A stretch of 64,000 nt of DNA from VRUE01 sp963716245. GTDB lineage: Bacteria > Actinomycetota > Thermoleophilia > Solirubrobacterales > 70-9. Positions 43,137-50,738 of the stretch are shown in pieces (positions within the stretch are counted from its first letter, which is position 1; every line of letters begins with the position of its first letter). The translations under genes and the position numbers were made by a program. Location: contig OY970300.1 in assembly GCA_963716245.1 (NCBI GenBank), positions 1,426,001 to 1,490,000 on the forward strand, in the 5' to 3' direction. Below the pieces are notes generated by a model. That model was not told where the DNA came from, made no database searches, and saw only the letters and a list, made by a program, of their open reading frames with translations.

Positions 43137-44035
43137 TAGCGCGCCCTCTCTCCGCGGGGGGCGAGGATCGAGAGGCAGCGGGGCAGGACGCGCAGCGAGA
43201 CCGGCAGGTCGGTCAGGTGGTCGCCGTCGGCGTAGACCGGGAAGGGGCGGCTCGCGTCCAGGTCCAGCCGGGGCGTCCGGAAGACGCTCACCTCCTTCCG
43301 CTGGACGTGGGTCCCCTTGAGCACTTCGCCGAGCCCGCGCAGGAAGCGGAGCTTGCCGCTCTCGCCGATCGCGACCACGTCGAACTCGCCGTCGTCGAGC
43401 TTCGCGTCGGGAGCGATGTGCATGCCGCCGCCGTAGACGCTGTTGTTGGCGACCGCGACGAAGTAGCCGCTGAGCCGCTTGCGCTCGCCGTCGGCGGCGA
43501 TCGTGAAGCGGGCGGAGCGCCAGCCGACCAGGGTGCGCACCATCGAGTAGGCGTAGACGAGGTTGCCGCGCAGGAAGTGCGTCTCGTTGGCGAGCCGGTT
43601 GCATTCGGAGTCGAAGCCGATGCTGGCGATGCCGAGGAAGCGCTTGCCGTTGGCCTCGCCGACGTCGATCCTGCGGCTGTGGCCGTCGAGGACGACGTCG
43701 ACCGCCGCCTCCGGCTCGGTCGGGATGCCGAGCGCGCGGGCGAGGTCGTTGCCGCGGCCGCAGGGGATCAGGCCCAGCGGCGTCTCGGACCCCGCCATCG
43801 CCCCGCCCACGACGCCGAGCAGGCCGTCGCCGCTGAGCACGACCGGCACCTCACCCGACTCGACCGCCCGGAGCGCCAGCTCGGCCCCGTGGTCGAGGCC
43901 GCGCGTCCTCTCGACGCGGAAGACCTGGCGCCTGGCGTCCAGCGCCGCCTCGACCCGCGGCAGCAGCTTCAGAGAGCGGCCGTGTGCCGCCGACGGGTTG
44001 ACCAGCAGGGCCAGCGGCAGTCCCTCGATCTGCAT
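43136..44035 (-). CDS. Diacylglycerol/sphingosine kinase-family lipid kinase
   Basis: 299 residues from ATG 44035 (MQIEGLPLALLVNPSAAHGR); the long upstream frame is not coding. The ATP site is VVLSGDGLLGVVGGAM, where the usual GGDGT is SGDGL, as in sphingosine kinases, and PCGRGNDLARALGIP follows. The C-terminal beta domain ends VYADGDHLTDLPVSLRVLP, typical of bacterial lipid kinases (YegS/DgkB). It probably phosphorylates diacylglycerol or a related lipid at the membrane. Leaderless start likely. First gene of the unit with murT and gatD. Confidence 0.88.
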   Translation of the reverse strand: MQIEGLPLALLVNPSAAHGRSLKLLPRVEAALDARRQVFRVERTRGLDHGAELALRAVESGEVPVVLSGDGLLGVVGGAMAGSETPLGLIPCGRGNDLARALGIPTEPEAAVDVVLDGHSRRIDVGEANGKRFLGIASIGFDSECNRLANETHFLRGNLVYAYSMVRTLVGWRSARFTIAADGERKRLSGYFVAVANNSVYGGGMHIAPDAKLDDGEFDVVAIGESGKLRFLRGLGEVLKGTHVQRKEVSVFRTPRLDLDASRPFPVYADGDHLTDLPVSLRVLPRCLSILAPRGERAR

Positions 44036-44042
44036 CGCTTGC

Positions 44043-44048
44043 AGCCTA
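44043..44048 (-). promoter_or_regulatory. -10 hexamer TAGGCT for the lipid kinase-murT unit
   Basis: TAGGCT on the minus strand ends 7 nt before the ATG at 44035. Confidence 0.45.
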
Positions 44049-44061
44049 TTCGCGTCCGGGC

Positions 44062-44535
44062 TCAGTCGCCGCGCAGCCGGGCGACGCGGAGAGCGGTGCC
44101 GTCGGCCTCGATTCGCTGCACGGGCTCGATCCCGAGCCCGGCGAGCCTGCGCCGCGCCCACGGCAGGCCGAGCCTGCCGGTGGCCTCGGGGTGGATCAGG
44201 TGGCCGCCAGGCCGGAGGACGCGCGCCGCCTCGCCGGCCCGGAGCCGGCCGCGGCACTGGACGACGAGGTCGAAGTGCTCGTCGGGGTAGGGGAGGGCCG
44301 CCGGGCGCCCGTGCTTGAACGCGACCCGCCCCTCGGGGTCGAGCCCGACCCGCGCGACCGCCGCCCGGACCGACTGCTCGGAGGCGTCGACCCCGCGCAC
44401 GCGGGCGGCGGGGAACTCACGGGCGAGGAAGAGAACGCCGTCGCCGCTGCCGCAGCAGATCTCGAGGACGCGTTCCGGGGCCGGCCGCACGTGGAGCACC
44501 GCGGCCGCGAGGGCGGTGAGGGTCCCGGGCGGCAC
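44062..44535 (-). CDS. Small class I SAM-dependent methyltransferase
   Basis: 157 residues from GTG 44535. Motif I VLEICCGSGDGVLFLAREFP, then RVRGVDASEQSV, and ARVLRPGGHLIHPEA. It lacks the long C-terminal part of many relatives, with only a short ending after the fourth strand, so it is a minimal methyltransferase. The substrate is unknown. It is upstream of and on the same strand as the lipid kinase, but that gene seems to have its own promoter. Confidence 0.75.
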   Translation of the reverse strand: MPPGTLTALAAAVLHVRPAPERVLEICCGSGDGVLFLAREFPAARVRGVDASEQSVRAAVARVGLDPEGRVAFKHGRPAALPYPDEHFDLVVQCRGRLRAGEAARVLRPGGHLIHPEATGRLGLPWARRRLAGLGIEPVQRIEADGTALRVARLRGD

Positions 44536-44563
44536 GCTCCAATCCTCGCACCGCGGACTCGTC

Positions 44564-44569
44564 TAGGCT
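44564..44569 (+). promoter_or_regulatory. -10 hexamer TAGGCT for the cyclophilin gene
   Basis: TAGGCT ends 9 nt before the ATG at 44579. Confidence 0.45.
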
Positions 44570-44578
44570 GTCGCCGCG

Positions 44579-45259
44579 ATGAAGGGGGCCGACAGGCAGA
44601 AGCTGATCGTCCTGGCCGCCTTTGCGCTCGGCGCGGCCGCGGTCGTGGTGGGAATCCTGCTCGGGCGCGGCGGCGACGAGGAGGAGAGCTCCGCCGGCCA
44701 GCCGAGCGCCAACGGCTGCGAGCGGGTCGAGGCGCCGAAACCGAAGAACGTCAGCTTCGGGGCGCCTGAGCAGACCGTCGCGAGGGGCGACCGGCTGACG
44801 GCCGTGGTCGAGACCAGCTGCGGCAGCTTCGAGATCGAGCTCGACGCGAGACGGGCGCCGAAGACGGTCAACTCCTTCGTCTTCCTCTCAGAAGAGGGCT
44901 TCTACGACGGGCTCACCTTCCACCGGGTCTCTCCGGGCTTCGTGATCCAGGGCGGCGATCCGCTCGGCGACGGCACCGGCGGGCCGGGCTACAGCGTCGA
45001 GGAGAAGCCGCCGGCCAACCTCGCCTACACGAAAGGCGTCGTGGCGATGGCGAAGACCTCGGCCGAGCCGCCTGGGCGCTCGGGCAGCCAGTTCTTCGTC
45101 GTGCTCAACGCCGATGCGGGGCTGCCGCCGGAATACGCCCTGGTCGGGCGGATCGGCGAGGGCTTCGACGTGGTCGAGAGGATCGGCGCGCTCGGCACGC
45201 CGACCGAGCAGCCCAAGCAGACCGTGCTGATCGAGAAGATCTCGATCGAGAGGGGCTAG
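44579..45259 (+). CDS. Membrane-anchored cyclophilin-type peptidyl-prolyl isomerase
   Basis: 226 residues. An N-terminal transmembrane helix (LIVLAAFALGAAAVVVGILL, about 9-28) and an acidic/Ser linker precede a cyclophilin domain (about 75-226): NSFVFLSEEGFYDGLTFHRV, FVIQGGDPLGDGTGGPGY, GSQFFVVL. The catalytic Arg is in FHRV. It probably helps fold exported proteins outside the membrane. Its TAG stop overlaps the convergent hydrolase stop. Confidence 0.92.
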   Translation: MKGADRQKLIVLAAFALGAAAVVVGILLGRGGDEEESSAGQPSANGCERVEAPKPKNVSFGAPEQTVARGDRLTAVVETSCGSFEIELDARRAPKTVNSFVFLSEEGFYDGLTFHRVSPGFVIQGGDPLGDGTGGPGYSVEEKPPANLAYTKGVVAMAKTSAEPPGRSGSQFFVVLNADAGLPPEYALVGRIGEGFDVVERIGALGTPTEQPKQTVLIEKISIERG

Positions 45260-46197
45260 GCGGCGGCGAAGAAGTCGCGCGCGCGTTCGGCGACCAGGTC
45301 CGGTCGCTCGTCCGCGATGAAGTGCCCGCAGCCGCCGACCAGCTCGACGGTCATCTCGTCGGCGTGGTCCTCGTAGCCGGCCAGCAGCTCCGGTCGCAGG
45401 ACCGCGTCGTCGATGCCGAAGAGCAGCAGGGTCGGCACGCCGAGGCGGGCCTTGGCGTAGCGGCCGCGCAGGATCGGCACGACCTCCCTGGTCTGGAACG
45501 TCCGGTAGAGCTGGACGCCGGCGCGCGCTCGCGCCGGCTCGGCCAGGTTGTCGGCGAAGGCGCGGACGGTCGCCTCGTCCCACGCCTCCTTCACCGTCGA
45601 GCCGCTGCGGAAGATCCGCGGCACGAAGTCGCTGCGGCGCTGCAGCTGGTAGCCGACGAAGGGCGCCATGATCACGAGCTGGTAGGCGAAGCGCCAGGCG
45701 TAGGGGACGACGCCGCGCGGGCTCCCGATCCAGGGGTGGAGGATGTTGAGCGCGAGGAAGCGCTCGAAGCGGTGCGGCGCCCTGAGGCAGAGCAGGAAGC
45801 CGATCCAGCCGCCCCAGTCGTGGCCGACCAGCTTCACCCGCTCGATGCCCATCTCGTCCAGCACGGCGAGCACGTCGTCGCCGAGGTTCTCCTTCTCGTA
45901 GCCGTCCGGCGGCGCGTCGGACCAGCCGAAGCCGCGCAGGTCGATCGCGATGACGCGGTGGCGGTCGGCGAGGGCGGGGAGGAGGAAGCGCCACTCGTAC
46001 CAATGCTGCGGCCAGCCGTGCAGGCAGAGGACGACGTCGTCGCCCTCGCCGGCTTCGGCGACGTGGAAGTCGAGCCCGCGCGCGCGGACCCGGCGGTGGC
46101 GGACGCCGTCGACGTGCGGGAGCTCGCGAGACGTGCCGCTACTTGACCCACCATATAGGTGGTCAAGTAGCGGCACGTCGGCTCGGGGCGAACTCAC
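45256..46197 (-). CDS. Alpha/beta hydrolase, epoxide hydrolase-like, with a palindrome-derived N-terminus
   Basis: 313 residues from GTG 46197. HGWPQHWYEW oxyanion region, nucleophile Asp in LVGHDWGGWIGF (near 130), a second Asp in LLFGIDDAVL and His in GGCGHFIADERP (near 292) fit the epoxide hydrolase/haloalkane dehalogenase set. I kept the upstream GTG because TAGGTT ends 6 nt before it and there is no in-frame ATG, GTG or TTG between the palindrome at 46130-46179 and the fold. The palindrome is therefore translated as DVPLLDHLYGGSSSGTS (residues 7-23). It is convergent with the cyclophilin gene. Confidence 0.87.
   Translation of the reverse strand: MSSPRADVPLLDHLYGGSSSGTSRELPHVDGVRHRRVRARGLDFHVAEAGEGDDVVLCLHGWPQHWYEWRFLLPALADRHRVIAIDLRGFGWSDAPPDGYEKENLGDDVLAVLDEMGIERVKLVGHDWGGWIGFLLCLRAPHRFERFLALNILHPWIGSPRGVVPYAWRFAYQLVIMAPFVGYQLQRRSDFVPRIFRSGSTVKEAWDEATVRAFADNLAEPARARAGVQLYRTFQTREVVPILRGRYAKARLGVPTLLLFGIDDAVLRPELLAGYEDHADEMTVELVGGCGHFIADERPDLVAERARDFFAAA
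46130..46179 (+). repeat. 50-nt palindrome, copy 1
   Basis: GACGTGCCGCTACTTGAC and its exact complement flank CCACC-ATATA-GGTGG with one bulged C. It differs from the copy at 60124 at a single base. It lies inside the start of the minus-strand hydrolase. Confidence 0.9.
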
Positions 46198-46203
46198 CGG
46201 TCA

Positions 46204-46209
46204 AACCTA
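46204..46209 (-). promoter_or_regulatory. -10 hexamer TAGGTT for the hydrolase
   Basis: TAGGTT on the minus strand ends 6 nt before the GTG at 46197, upstream of the palindrome. Confidence 0.4.
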
Positions 46210-46233
46210 CCGCCGGCAGGCGGGCGGCTCGTC

Positions 46234-46239
46234 TACTCT
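46234..46239 (+). promoter_or_regulatory. -10 hexamer TACTCT for the peroxiredoxin gene
   Basis: TACTCT ends 6 nt before the ATG at 46246; no ribosome-binding site. Confidence 0.4.
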
Positions 46240-46245
46240 GGCTGG

Positions 46246-46746
46246 ATGGCCAAGGTGGACGTCGGCGACGCGGCACCGGACTTCGCGCTCCCAGGCACGG
46301 GGGGCGAGACCTACAGGCTCTCCGACCGGCGCGGCCGCAACGTCGTCCTCGCCTTCTATCCGGGCGACGCGACCGCGGTCTGCACCAAGCAGTTCTGCTC
46401 CTACCGCGACAAGGCCGACCGGCTCGACCAGCTCGACGCGGAGGTGCTCGGCATCTCACCGCAGTCGGTCGAGTCGCACGAGCGCTGGGTCGAAGAGCAG
46501 AGCCTTAACGTCCCCCTGCTGGCCGACGAGGACCTCGCCGTCAGCAAGAGCTACGGGGTGGTCGGCTGGGCCGGTCCCTTCGCCAAGCTCGCCGGAGTCG
46601 AAGGCGCGACCGGCGGCCGCTATGTGATGCGCTCGATCTTCGTCGTCGACGGCGAGGGCATCGTCCGCTACCGCAACGTCTCGCGGACCGGGTCGAGGTT
46701 CCAGACGGTCGGCGACCTGGAAGCGGCGCTCGCGGCGATCGGCTGA
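46246..46746 (+). CDS. Peroxiredoxin (BCP/AhpC-TSA family)
   Basis: 166 residues, thioredoxin fold. Peroxidatic Cys in FYPGDATAVCTKQFCSYRD (near 46) with a second Cys five residues later (near 51), the spacing of BCP-type atypical two-Cys enzymes. The usual TPxC threonine is TAVC here. It reduces hydrogen and lipid peroxides. The following hydrolase gene overlaps its stop by one base, so they are cotranscribed. Confidence 0.92.
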   Translation: MAKVDVGDAAPDFALPGTGGETYRLSDRRGRNVVLAFYPGDATAVCTKQFCSYRDKADRLDQLDAEVLGISPQSVESHERWVEEQSLNVPLLADEDLAVSKSYGVVGWAGPFAKLAGVEGATGGRYVMRSIFVVDGEGIVRYRNVSRTGSRFQTVGDLEAALAAIG

Positions 46747-47591
46747 TGGCGGACGGGCCGCGGGGGTTCGCGGTCGGCGCCGCCCCGGCGCTGCGCGGCG
46801 AGGCGGCGGGGGAGGGCGCTCCGATCGTCCTCTGCCACGGGGTGACCGCGACCCGGCGCTACGTCGTCCACGGCTCGCGCGCCCTGGAGCGGGCGGGATA
46901 CGCGGTCGTCTCCTACGACGCCCGCGGCCACGGCGAGTCGGACCCGGCGCCGGCGGGCGAGGGCTACGGCTACGACGCGCTGGTCGGCGACCTGGAGGAG
47001 GTGGTTGCCGCCGAGGTGGGGGACGGGCCGTTCGTGCTGGCGGGCCACTCGATGGGGGCCCACACCGCCGTCGCGTACGCGCTGCGCCATCCGCAGCGCC
47101 TCGCCGGCCTGGTCGCGGTCTGCCCGGCCTACGGCGGCGAGATCCCGCCCGAGGCGCTGTCCTACTGGGACGGCCTGGCCGACGCGCTCGAGCGGGGCGG
47201 GATCGACGCCTTCGTCGACTACATCGGCCGCCGGCAGGGCATCGAGCCGCCCTGGCGCGAGACCGTGCTGCGCTTCACCCGCCAGCGGATGCGCCTGCAC
47301 CGCCGGCTCGACGCGATCGTCGCGGCGCTGCGCGAGGTGCCGCGCTCCCGGCCCTTCGGCGCGGTCGAGGAGCTGGCCTCGCTGGAGGTGCCGGCGCTGG
47401 TCGTCGCCAGCCGGGACGGGCCGGACCCCGGCCACCCGCGGGCCGTCGCCGAGCTCTACGCCGAGGCGCTGCCGAACGCGCAGCTGGTCGGCGAGGCCGA
47501 GGGGGAGTCGCCGCTGGCCTGGCAGGGTGGGAAGCTCTCGCGTGAGATCGCCTCCTTCTGTGCCGAGCGGGCGGTCGTCGCACGTCGTTAG
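46746..47591 (+). CDS. Alpha/beta hydrolase
   Basis: 281 residues. VLCHGVTATRRYVVHGS, YDARGHGESD, nucleophile Ser in LAGHSMGAHTAVA (near 100), acid near SRDGPDP and a C-terminal region without an obvious classical GH. It is a serine hydrolase, probably an esterase or lipase-like enzyme; the final catalytic His is not clear (the region SPLAWQGGKLS lies where GH is expected), so activity is uncertain. It overlaps the peroxiredoxin gene. Confidence 0.82.
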   Translation: MADGPRGFAVGAAPALRGEAAGEGAPIVLCHGVTATRRYVVHGSRALERAGYAVVSYDARGHGESDPAPAGEGYGYDALVGDLEEVVAAEVGDGPFVLAGHSMGAHTAVAYALRHPQRLAGLVAVCPAYGGEIPPEALSYWDGLADALERGGIDAFVDYIGRRQGIEPPWRETVLRFTRQRMRLHRRLDAIVAALREVPRSRPFGAVEELASLEVPALVVASRDGPDPGHPRAVAELYAEALPNAQLVGEAEGESPLAWQGGKLSREIASFCAERAVVARR

Positions 47592-47594
47592 CCT
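47589..47594 (+). promoter_or_regulatory. -10 hexamer TAGCCT, overlapping the hydrolase stop
   Basis: TAGCCT ends 9 nt before the ATG at 47604; TAG is the stop of the upstream hydrolase. It supports ATG 47604 over GTG 47598. Confidence 0.4.
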
Positions 47595-47603
47595 TGGGTG
47601 GCG

Positions 47604-47939
47604 ATGGACGACGTCGGCCAGGCGATCCACTACGCGGCGGTCCAGCCGGGGACCCCCGTCTACAGCGCCGACGGCGTCGAGCTGGGCAGGGTCGAGGCGA
47701 TGCTGGACAACTACAGCGAGCACATCTTCGACGGGGTCGTCTTCGTCGACGGCGAGGGCAAGCTGCGCTTCGCCGACGCGCCGGAGGTCGAGCGGACCGC
47801 CGAGCGCGGCGTGGTGCTTGCGCTCGGGGCCGAGGACGCGCAGCGGCTCGGCCCGCCGGAGAAGGGCTCCCCCAAGTTCAAGCCCAACCGCGGCGGGCGC
47901 CTCAGCCGTCTCTTCGGGGGCGGCTGGAAGCGGCAGTAG
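47604..47939 (+). CDS. PRC-barrel-like small protein
   Basis: 111 residues from ATG 47604. The first 75 residues are beta-rich and resemble PRC-barrel or DUF2171-like domains (GTPVYSADGVELGRVEAMLD, HIFDGVVFVDGEGKLRFADA). The C-terminal tail is basic and Gly-rich (KFKPNRGGRLSRLFGGGWKR). Such barrels often bind RNA or membrane-associated partners; no role is shown. I chose ATG 47604 because of the TAGCCT spacing. Confidence 0.72.
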   Translation: MDDVGQAIHYAAVQPGTPVYSADGVELGRVEAMLDNYSEHIFDGVVFVDGEGKLRFADAPEVERTAERGVVLALGAEDAQRLGPPEKGSPKFKPNRGGRLSRLFGGGWKRQ

Positions 47940-47978
47940 CCTCGGCTCGTCGGGTCGGGGTCGGCCGGACGGAGCCCG

Positions 47979-47984
47979 TAGTCT
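47979..47984 (+). promoter_or_regulatory. -10 hexamer TAGTCT for the VKOR gene
   Basis: TAGTCT ends 11 nt before the ATG at 47996. Confidence 0.4.
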
Positions 47985-47995
47985 GCGCGCCGGAG

Positions 47996-48427
47996 ATGTC
48001 GACGCCGAGCGAGGCCACCCTGCAGCGCGTCGCGACCTTCGTCGCGACCTTCGGGATCGGCATCGCCGCCTACATCGCGATCGCCCAGGCCGATGGCGGC
48101 GCCCCGGCCTGCCTCGCTGGCAGCGGCGGCTGCGAGACGGTGTCGGCCAGCTCGCACTCGGAGCTGGCCGGGATCAGCGTCGCCGTGCTCGGGATCGTCG
48201 GCTACGTGCTGCTGCTCGGCGCCTCGCTGCTTCGCGGCGACGGGGCGCGGATGGCCGGCTTCGGCCTCGCCCTGGCGGGTTTCGGCTACAGCGTCTACCT
48301 GACCTACCTGGAGCTGTTCGTGATCGAAGCGATCTGCCAGTGGTGCGTGGCGAGCGCGATCCTGATGACCGTGCTCTTCGCCGTCAACGCGGTGCGGATG
48401 GTGGCCTACGTGGGCCGGCCGGCGTGA
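47996..48427 (+). CDS. Vitamin K epoxide reductase-family membrane protein
   Basis: 143 residues from ATG 47996, four hydrophobic helices. The first Cys pair lies in a periplasmic loop (CLAGSGGCETV) and the active pair is CQWC (near 121-124). Bacterial VKOR reoxidises DsbA-like proteins using menaquinone. The next gene is a DsbA-like protein overlapping by GTGA, which makes this a disulfide-forming pair. Confidence 0.92.
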   Translation: MSTPSEATLQRVATFVATFGIGIAAYIAIAQADGGAPACLAGSGGCETVSASSHSELAGISVAVLGIVGYVLLLGASLLRGDGARMAGFGLALAGFGYSVYLTYLELFVIEAICQWCVASAILMTVLFAVNAVRMVAYVGRPA

Positions 48428-49143
48428 GCGCCGAGGGGGACCCGGCCGACGAGAGCCGCCGCCGGCGCCTGCTCCAGCTGGGCAGCGCCGCGGCCTTCCT
48501 GGCGGTCGTTGTCGTGGCGGTCCTGATCGTGATCGGGGAGAGCCAGAGCGACGGCGGCGACACCGATCTGGAGGGGATCGCCACGGTGAGCCGCGAGCTG
48601 GGCGGGATCCCGCAACGGGGCCTGACCCTCGGCGATCCGCGCGCCGAAGTGACCCTGGTCGAGTACGGCGACCTCCAGTGCCCGGCCTGCAAGGCCTATG
48701 CCGAGGAGATCGTCCCCGAGGTGATCGACTCCAAGGTGCGCACGGGCGATGCGAAGCTCGCCTTCCGCAACTACACGATCATCGGCGGGGAATCGGTTCC
48801 CGCCGGCGCCGCGGCGATCGCGGCGGGCGAGCAGGGCCGCGGTTGGCAGTTCGTCGAGCTCTTCTACCGCAACCAGGGCTTCGAGCGCTCCGGCTACGTC
48901 ACCGACGAGTTCCTGACCGCGGTCGCCGAGGGCGCCGGCGTGCCTGACCTCGCCCGCTGGAACCGCGACCGCAAGAGCGAGCGGGTGCTCGCCCAAGTGG
49001 CGCGCACGAACGCCGAGGCCGAGCGGCTCGACCTAGAGAGCACGCCGTCGTTCGCGGTCGAAGGCCCACGCACCGACGGGCTCGAGCCGCTCTCCGCCGG
49101 CTCGGCGGAGGACCTGGAGGCGGCAATCGACGCCGCGAGGTGA
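48424..49143 (+). CDS. Membrane-anchored DsbA-like thiol-disulfide oxidoreductase
   Basis: 239 residues from GTG 48424. One N-terminal transmembrane helix (AAAFLAVVVVAVLIVIGES), then a DsbA-type thioredoxin domain with active site YGDLQCPACKAYAE (CPAC near 79-82) and the cis-Pro region LESTPSFAVEG. It introduces disulfides into exported proteins and is reoxidised by the VKOR encoded just upstream. Confidence 0.92.
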   Translation: MSAEGDPADESRRRRLLQLGSAAAFLAVVVVAVLIVIGESQSDGGDTDLEGIATVSRELGGIPQRGLTLGDPRAEVTLVEYGDLQCPACKAYAEEIVPEVIDSKVRTGDAKLAFRNYTIIGGESVPAGAAAIAAGEQGRGWQFVELFYRNQGFERSGYVTDEFLTAVAEGAGVPDLARWNRDRKSERVLAQVARTNAEAERLDLESTPSFAVEGPRTDGLEPLSAGSAEDLEAAIDAAR

Positions 49144-49217
49144 GGTGGAAGCGGCGCGCCGTGAGCACGCGCCGCTTCCGGGTTCGAGCCCAGGCTCGGC
49201 GATGTCGGTGGGCCGCG

Positions 49218-49904
49218 TTATGTAGCCCAGATGCCGACCGGCGTGCCGGTGATCGTGTCGAACCCCTTCATTGTCATCGAGCCTTTGTAGGTCCCGTTCG
49301 CTGTTGTCGCGCCGCCCCCGGCACAGAAGGGGCCATCGGAGGTGTAGTGGATCCCTTCCATTTTCGGCGTCGCGAGGATGTCTTTCGGGGTGCCCTGACT
49401 TGTCAGGTCGAACGTCGACGCGGTTGTCGGTGTCTGCGTCGGGATTGTCACGGTGCAGCCCGTCGCGAGGATTTCGAATTCGATCGCCGCTCCCAGGGGG
49501 CAGACGATGTGCGTCGCCGATTTGGCGTGGGTCACGGCAGGCGGCCCGGCTGTGTGCGTGACGTTCGTCGGTTTTGTCATTGTGAAGACGCAGCTGTTAG
49601 GGCTGTGTATGACTTTTCCGCCTGCAAGGGTGCAGTTGACGTATTCGACCTTGACCGACAGGTCTTCCGGTGTCGGTGCCCCTTCCAGGAAGGAGGCTTC
49701 GGGGGTGACGGTGGTGCAGGTGATCGTGCCGAAATCGCCCGTGAAGACCGCGTTTTCGACTTTTTCGCCTGTGACGACGGTTTTGCCTTCGGTCTGTGCG
49801 GTGTGGAATTTTTCGGTTTCCGCAACTGCCGCTGGCGCCACGGCAACCGCGAGCGCGAGGGCTCCGAGCAGGGCGAGGCCTAGTTGCTTGATCGGGTGAG
49901 CCAT
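49218..49904 (-). CDS. Small secreted protein, same family as 2700-3353
   Basis: 228 residues from ATG 49904, preceded by AAAGGACCACC at ideal spacing. Signal peptide QLGLALLGALALAVAVAPAA ending AVAE. The mature part is beta-rich with spaced cysteines: GTITCTTVT, VEYVNCTL, NSCVFTM, HIVCPLGAAIEF, TGCTVTIPTQT, GPFCAGGG, and ends YKGSMTMKGFDTITG. The order of blocks parallels the protein at 2700, supporting paralogy. Base composition is poorer in G+C than its neighbours. Function unknown; export is clear. Confidence 0.85.
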   Translation of the reverse strand: MAHPIKQLGLALLGALALAVAVAPAAVAETEKFHTAQTEGKTVVTGEKVENAVFTGDFGTITCTTVTPEASFLEGAPTPEDLSVKVEYVNCTLAGGKVIHSPNSCVFTMTKPTNVTHTAGPPAVTHAKSATHIVCPLGAAIEFEILATGCTVTIPTQTPTTASTFDLTSQGTPKDILATPKMEGIHYTSDGPFCAGGGATTANGTYKGSMTMKGFDTITGTPVGIWAT

Positions 49905-50026
49905 CTGGTGGTCCTTTCATAGGGGGCCCAAGCGCTGGAGAGCGCCTGAGTAGACATAACCACCATTATCGTGCGTTGAGTCCGCGTCGCGGGGGCGCCT
50001 TATTGACGCTATGCGTCAGAAACCCG

Positions 50027-50040
50027 CCCCGCGAGCGGGG
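50027..50040 (-). terminator. Possible terminator of the minus-strand methyltransferase
   Basis: CCCCG-CTCG-CGGGG stem (minus strand), then CGGGTTTC, just after the stop at 50042. A second small hairpin GACGC-ATA-GCGTC follows. Confidence 0.35.
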
Positions 50041-50041
50041 A

Positions 50042-50677
50042 TCAGCGGACGGCGGTGCCGCGGGCGAGCGGGCGGACGATCGGGGGCGACTTAGGCAGCT
50101 GGTCGTGCTCGACGCCCTCCAGGGTGAGCGGCGAGGCTTGGATCGTCGCGACGGTGTCGCGGTTGCAGTGGCAGCCGTCGCCGACGAAGCGCCAGGGCTT
50201 CTCGAGCCGGTCCTGCCAGCGCGCCAGGCCGGGGTCCTCGGCCCTGACGTGCTCCAGGAAGAGCAGCTTCCCGCCCAGCTTGAGCACGCGGGCGGTCTCC
50301 GCGAGGGCTGCCCTGGGATCGGGCACCGTGCAGAGGACCAGCGTGAAGACGGCCGTGTCGAAGCTCGCGTTCTCGAACGGCAGGGTTTCGGCGCCCGCCT
50401 GCACTAACTCGACTTCGCGCCCGGAGGCTGCGAGCTTCTGGCGAAGCTGCCGTGCCATGTGCTCGTCGGGCTCGGCCATCGCCAGCTCGGTCACGTGAGC
50501 CGGATAGAGATCGAGGTTCGCGCCGGTCCCCGAGCCGATGTCGATCGTGCGGCCCCTGGCGCCGCTGAGCAGCTCGCGGCGCATCTCCCGCAGCCCGGCG
50601 TCCTCGGTCGATTTCAAGCAACGGTCGTAGAGCGCCGCGAAACCGCGTCCCCAGGTGGCGTCGTAAATGCGTCCCAT
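50042..50677 (-). CDS. Class I SAM-dependent methyltransferase (UbiE/type 11-like)
   Basis: 211 residues from ATG 50677, preceded by GAGG; GTG/ATG codons further upstream are less likely. MGRIYDATWGRGFAALYDRC opening, motif I TIDIGSGTGANLDLYP, MAEPDEHMARQL, then FTLVLCTVPDPRAALAE and LKLGGKLLFLEHVRAED. A C-terminal GCHCNRDTVATI pair of cysteines is notable. It resembles small lipid or quinone methyltransferases; the substrate is unknown. It lies downstream of the SDR on the same strand. Confidence 0.85.
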   Translation of the reverse strand: MGRIYDATWGRGFAALYDRCLKSTEDAGLREMRRELLSGARGRTIDIGSGTGANLDLYPAHVTELAMAEPDEHMARQLRQKLAASGREVELVQAGAETLPFENASFDTAVFTLVLCTVPDPRAALAETARVLKLGGKLLFLEHVRAEDPGLARWQDRLEKPWRFVGDGCHCNRDTVATIQASPLTLEGVEHDQLPKSPPIVRPLARGTAVR

Positions 50678-50738
50678 GGTCACTTGCCTCGATCGGTCGT
50701 TTTTAGGGGCCATAGCCCCCTCAATCGACCGATCACCG

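Noticed and set aside
43136..44035. Lipid kinase as degenerate because GGDGT is SGDGL
   Set aside because: SGDGL is the normal form in sphingosine kinases, and the rest of the nucleotide site is intact.
46143..46508. Short plus-strand frames that begin inside the 50-nt palindromes (also 60137-60580)
   Set aside because: They start with the palindrome-coded MTHHxGGQVAAR and then run out of frame through clear genes.
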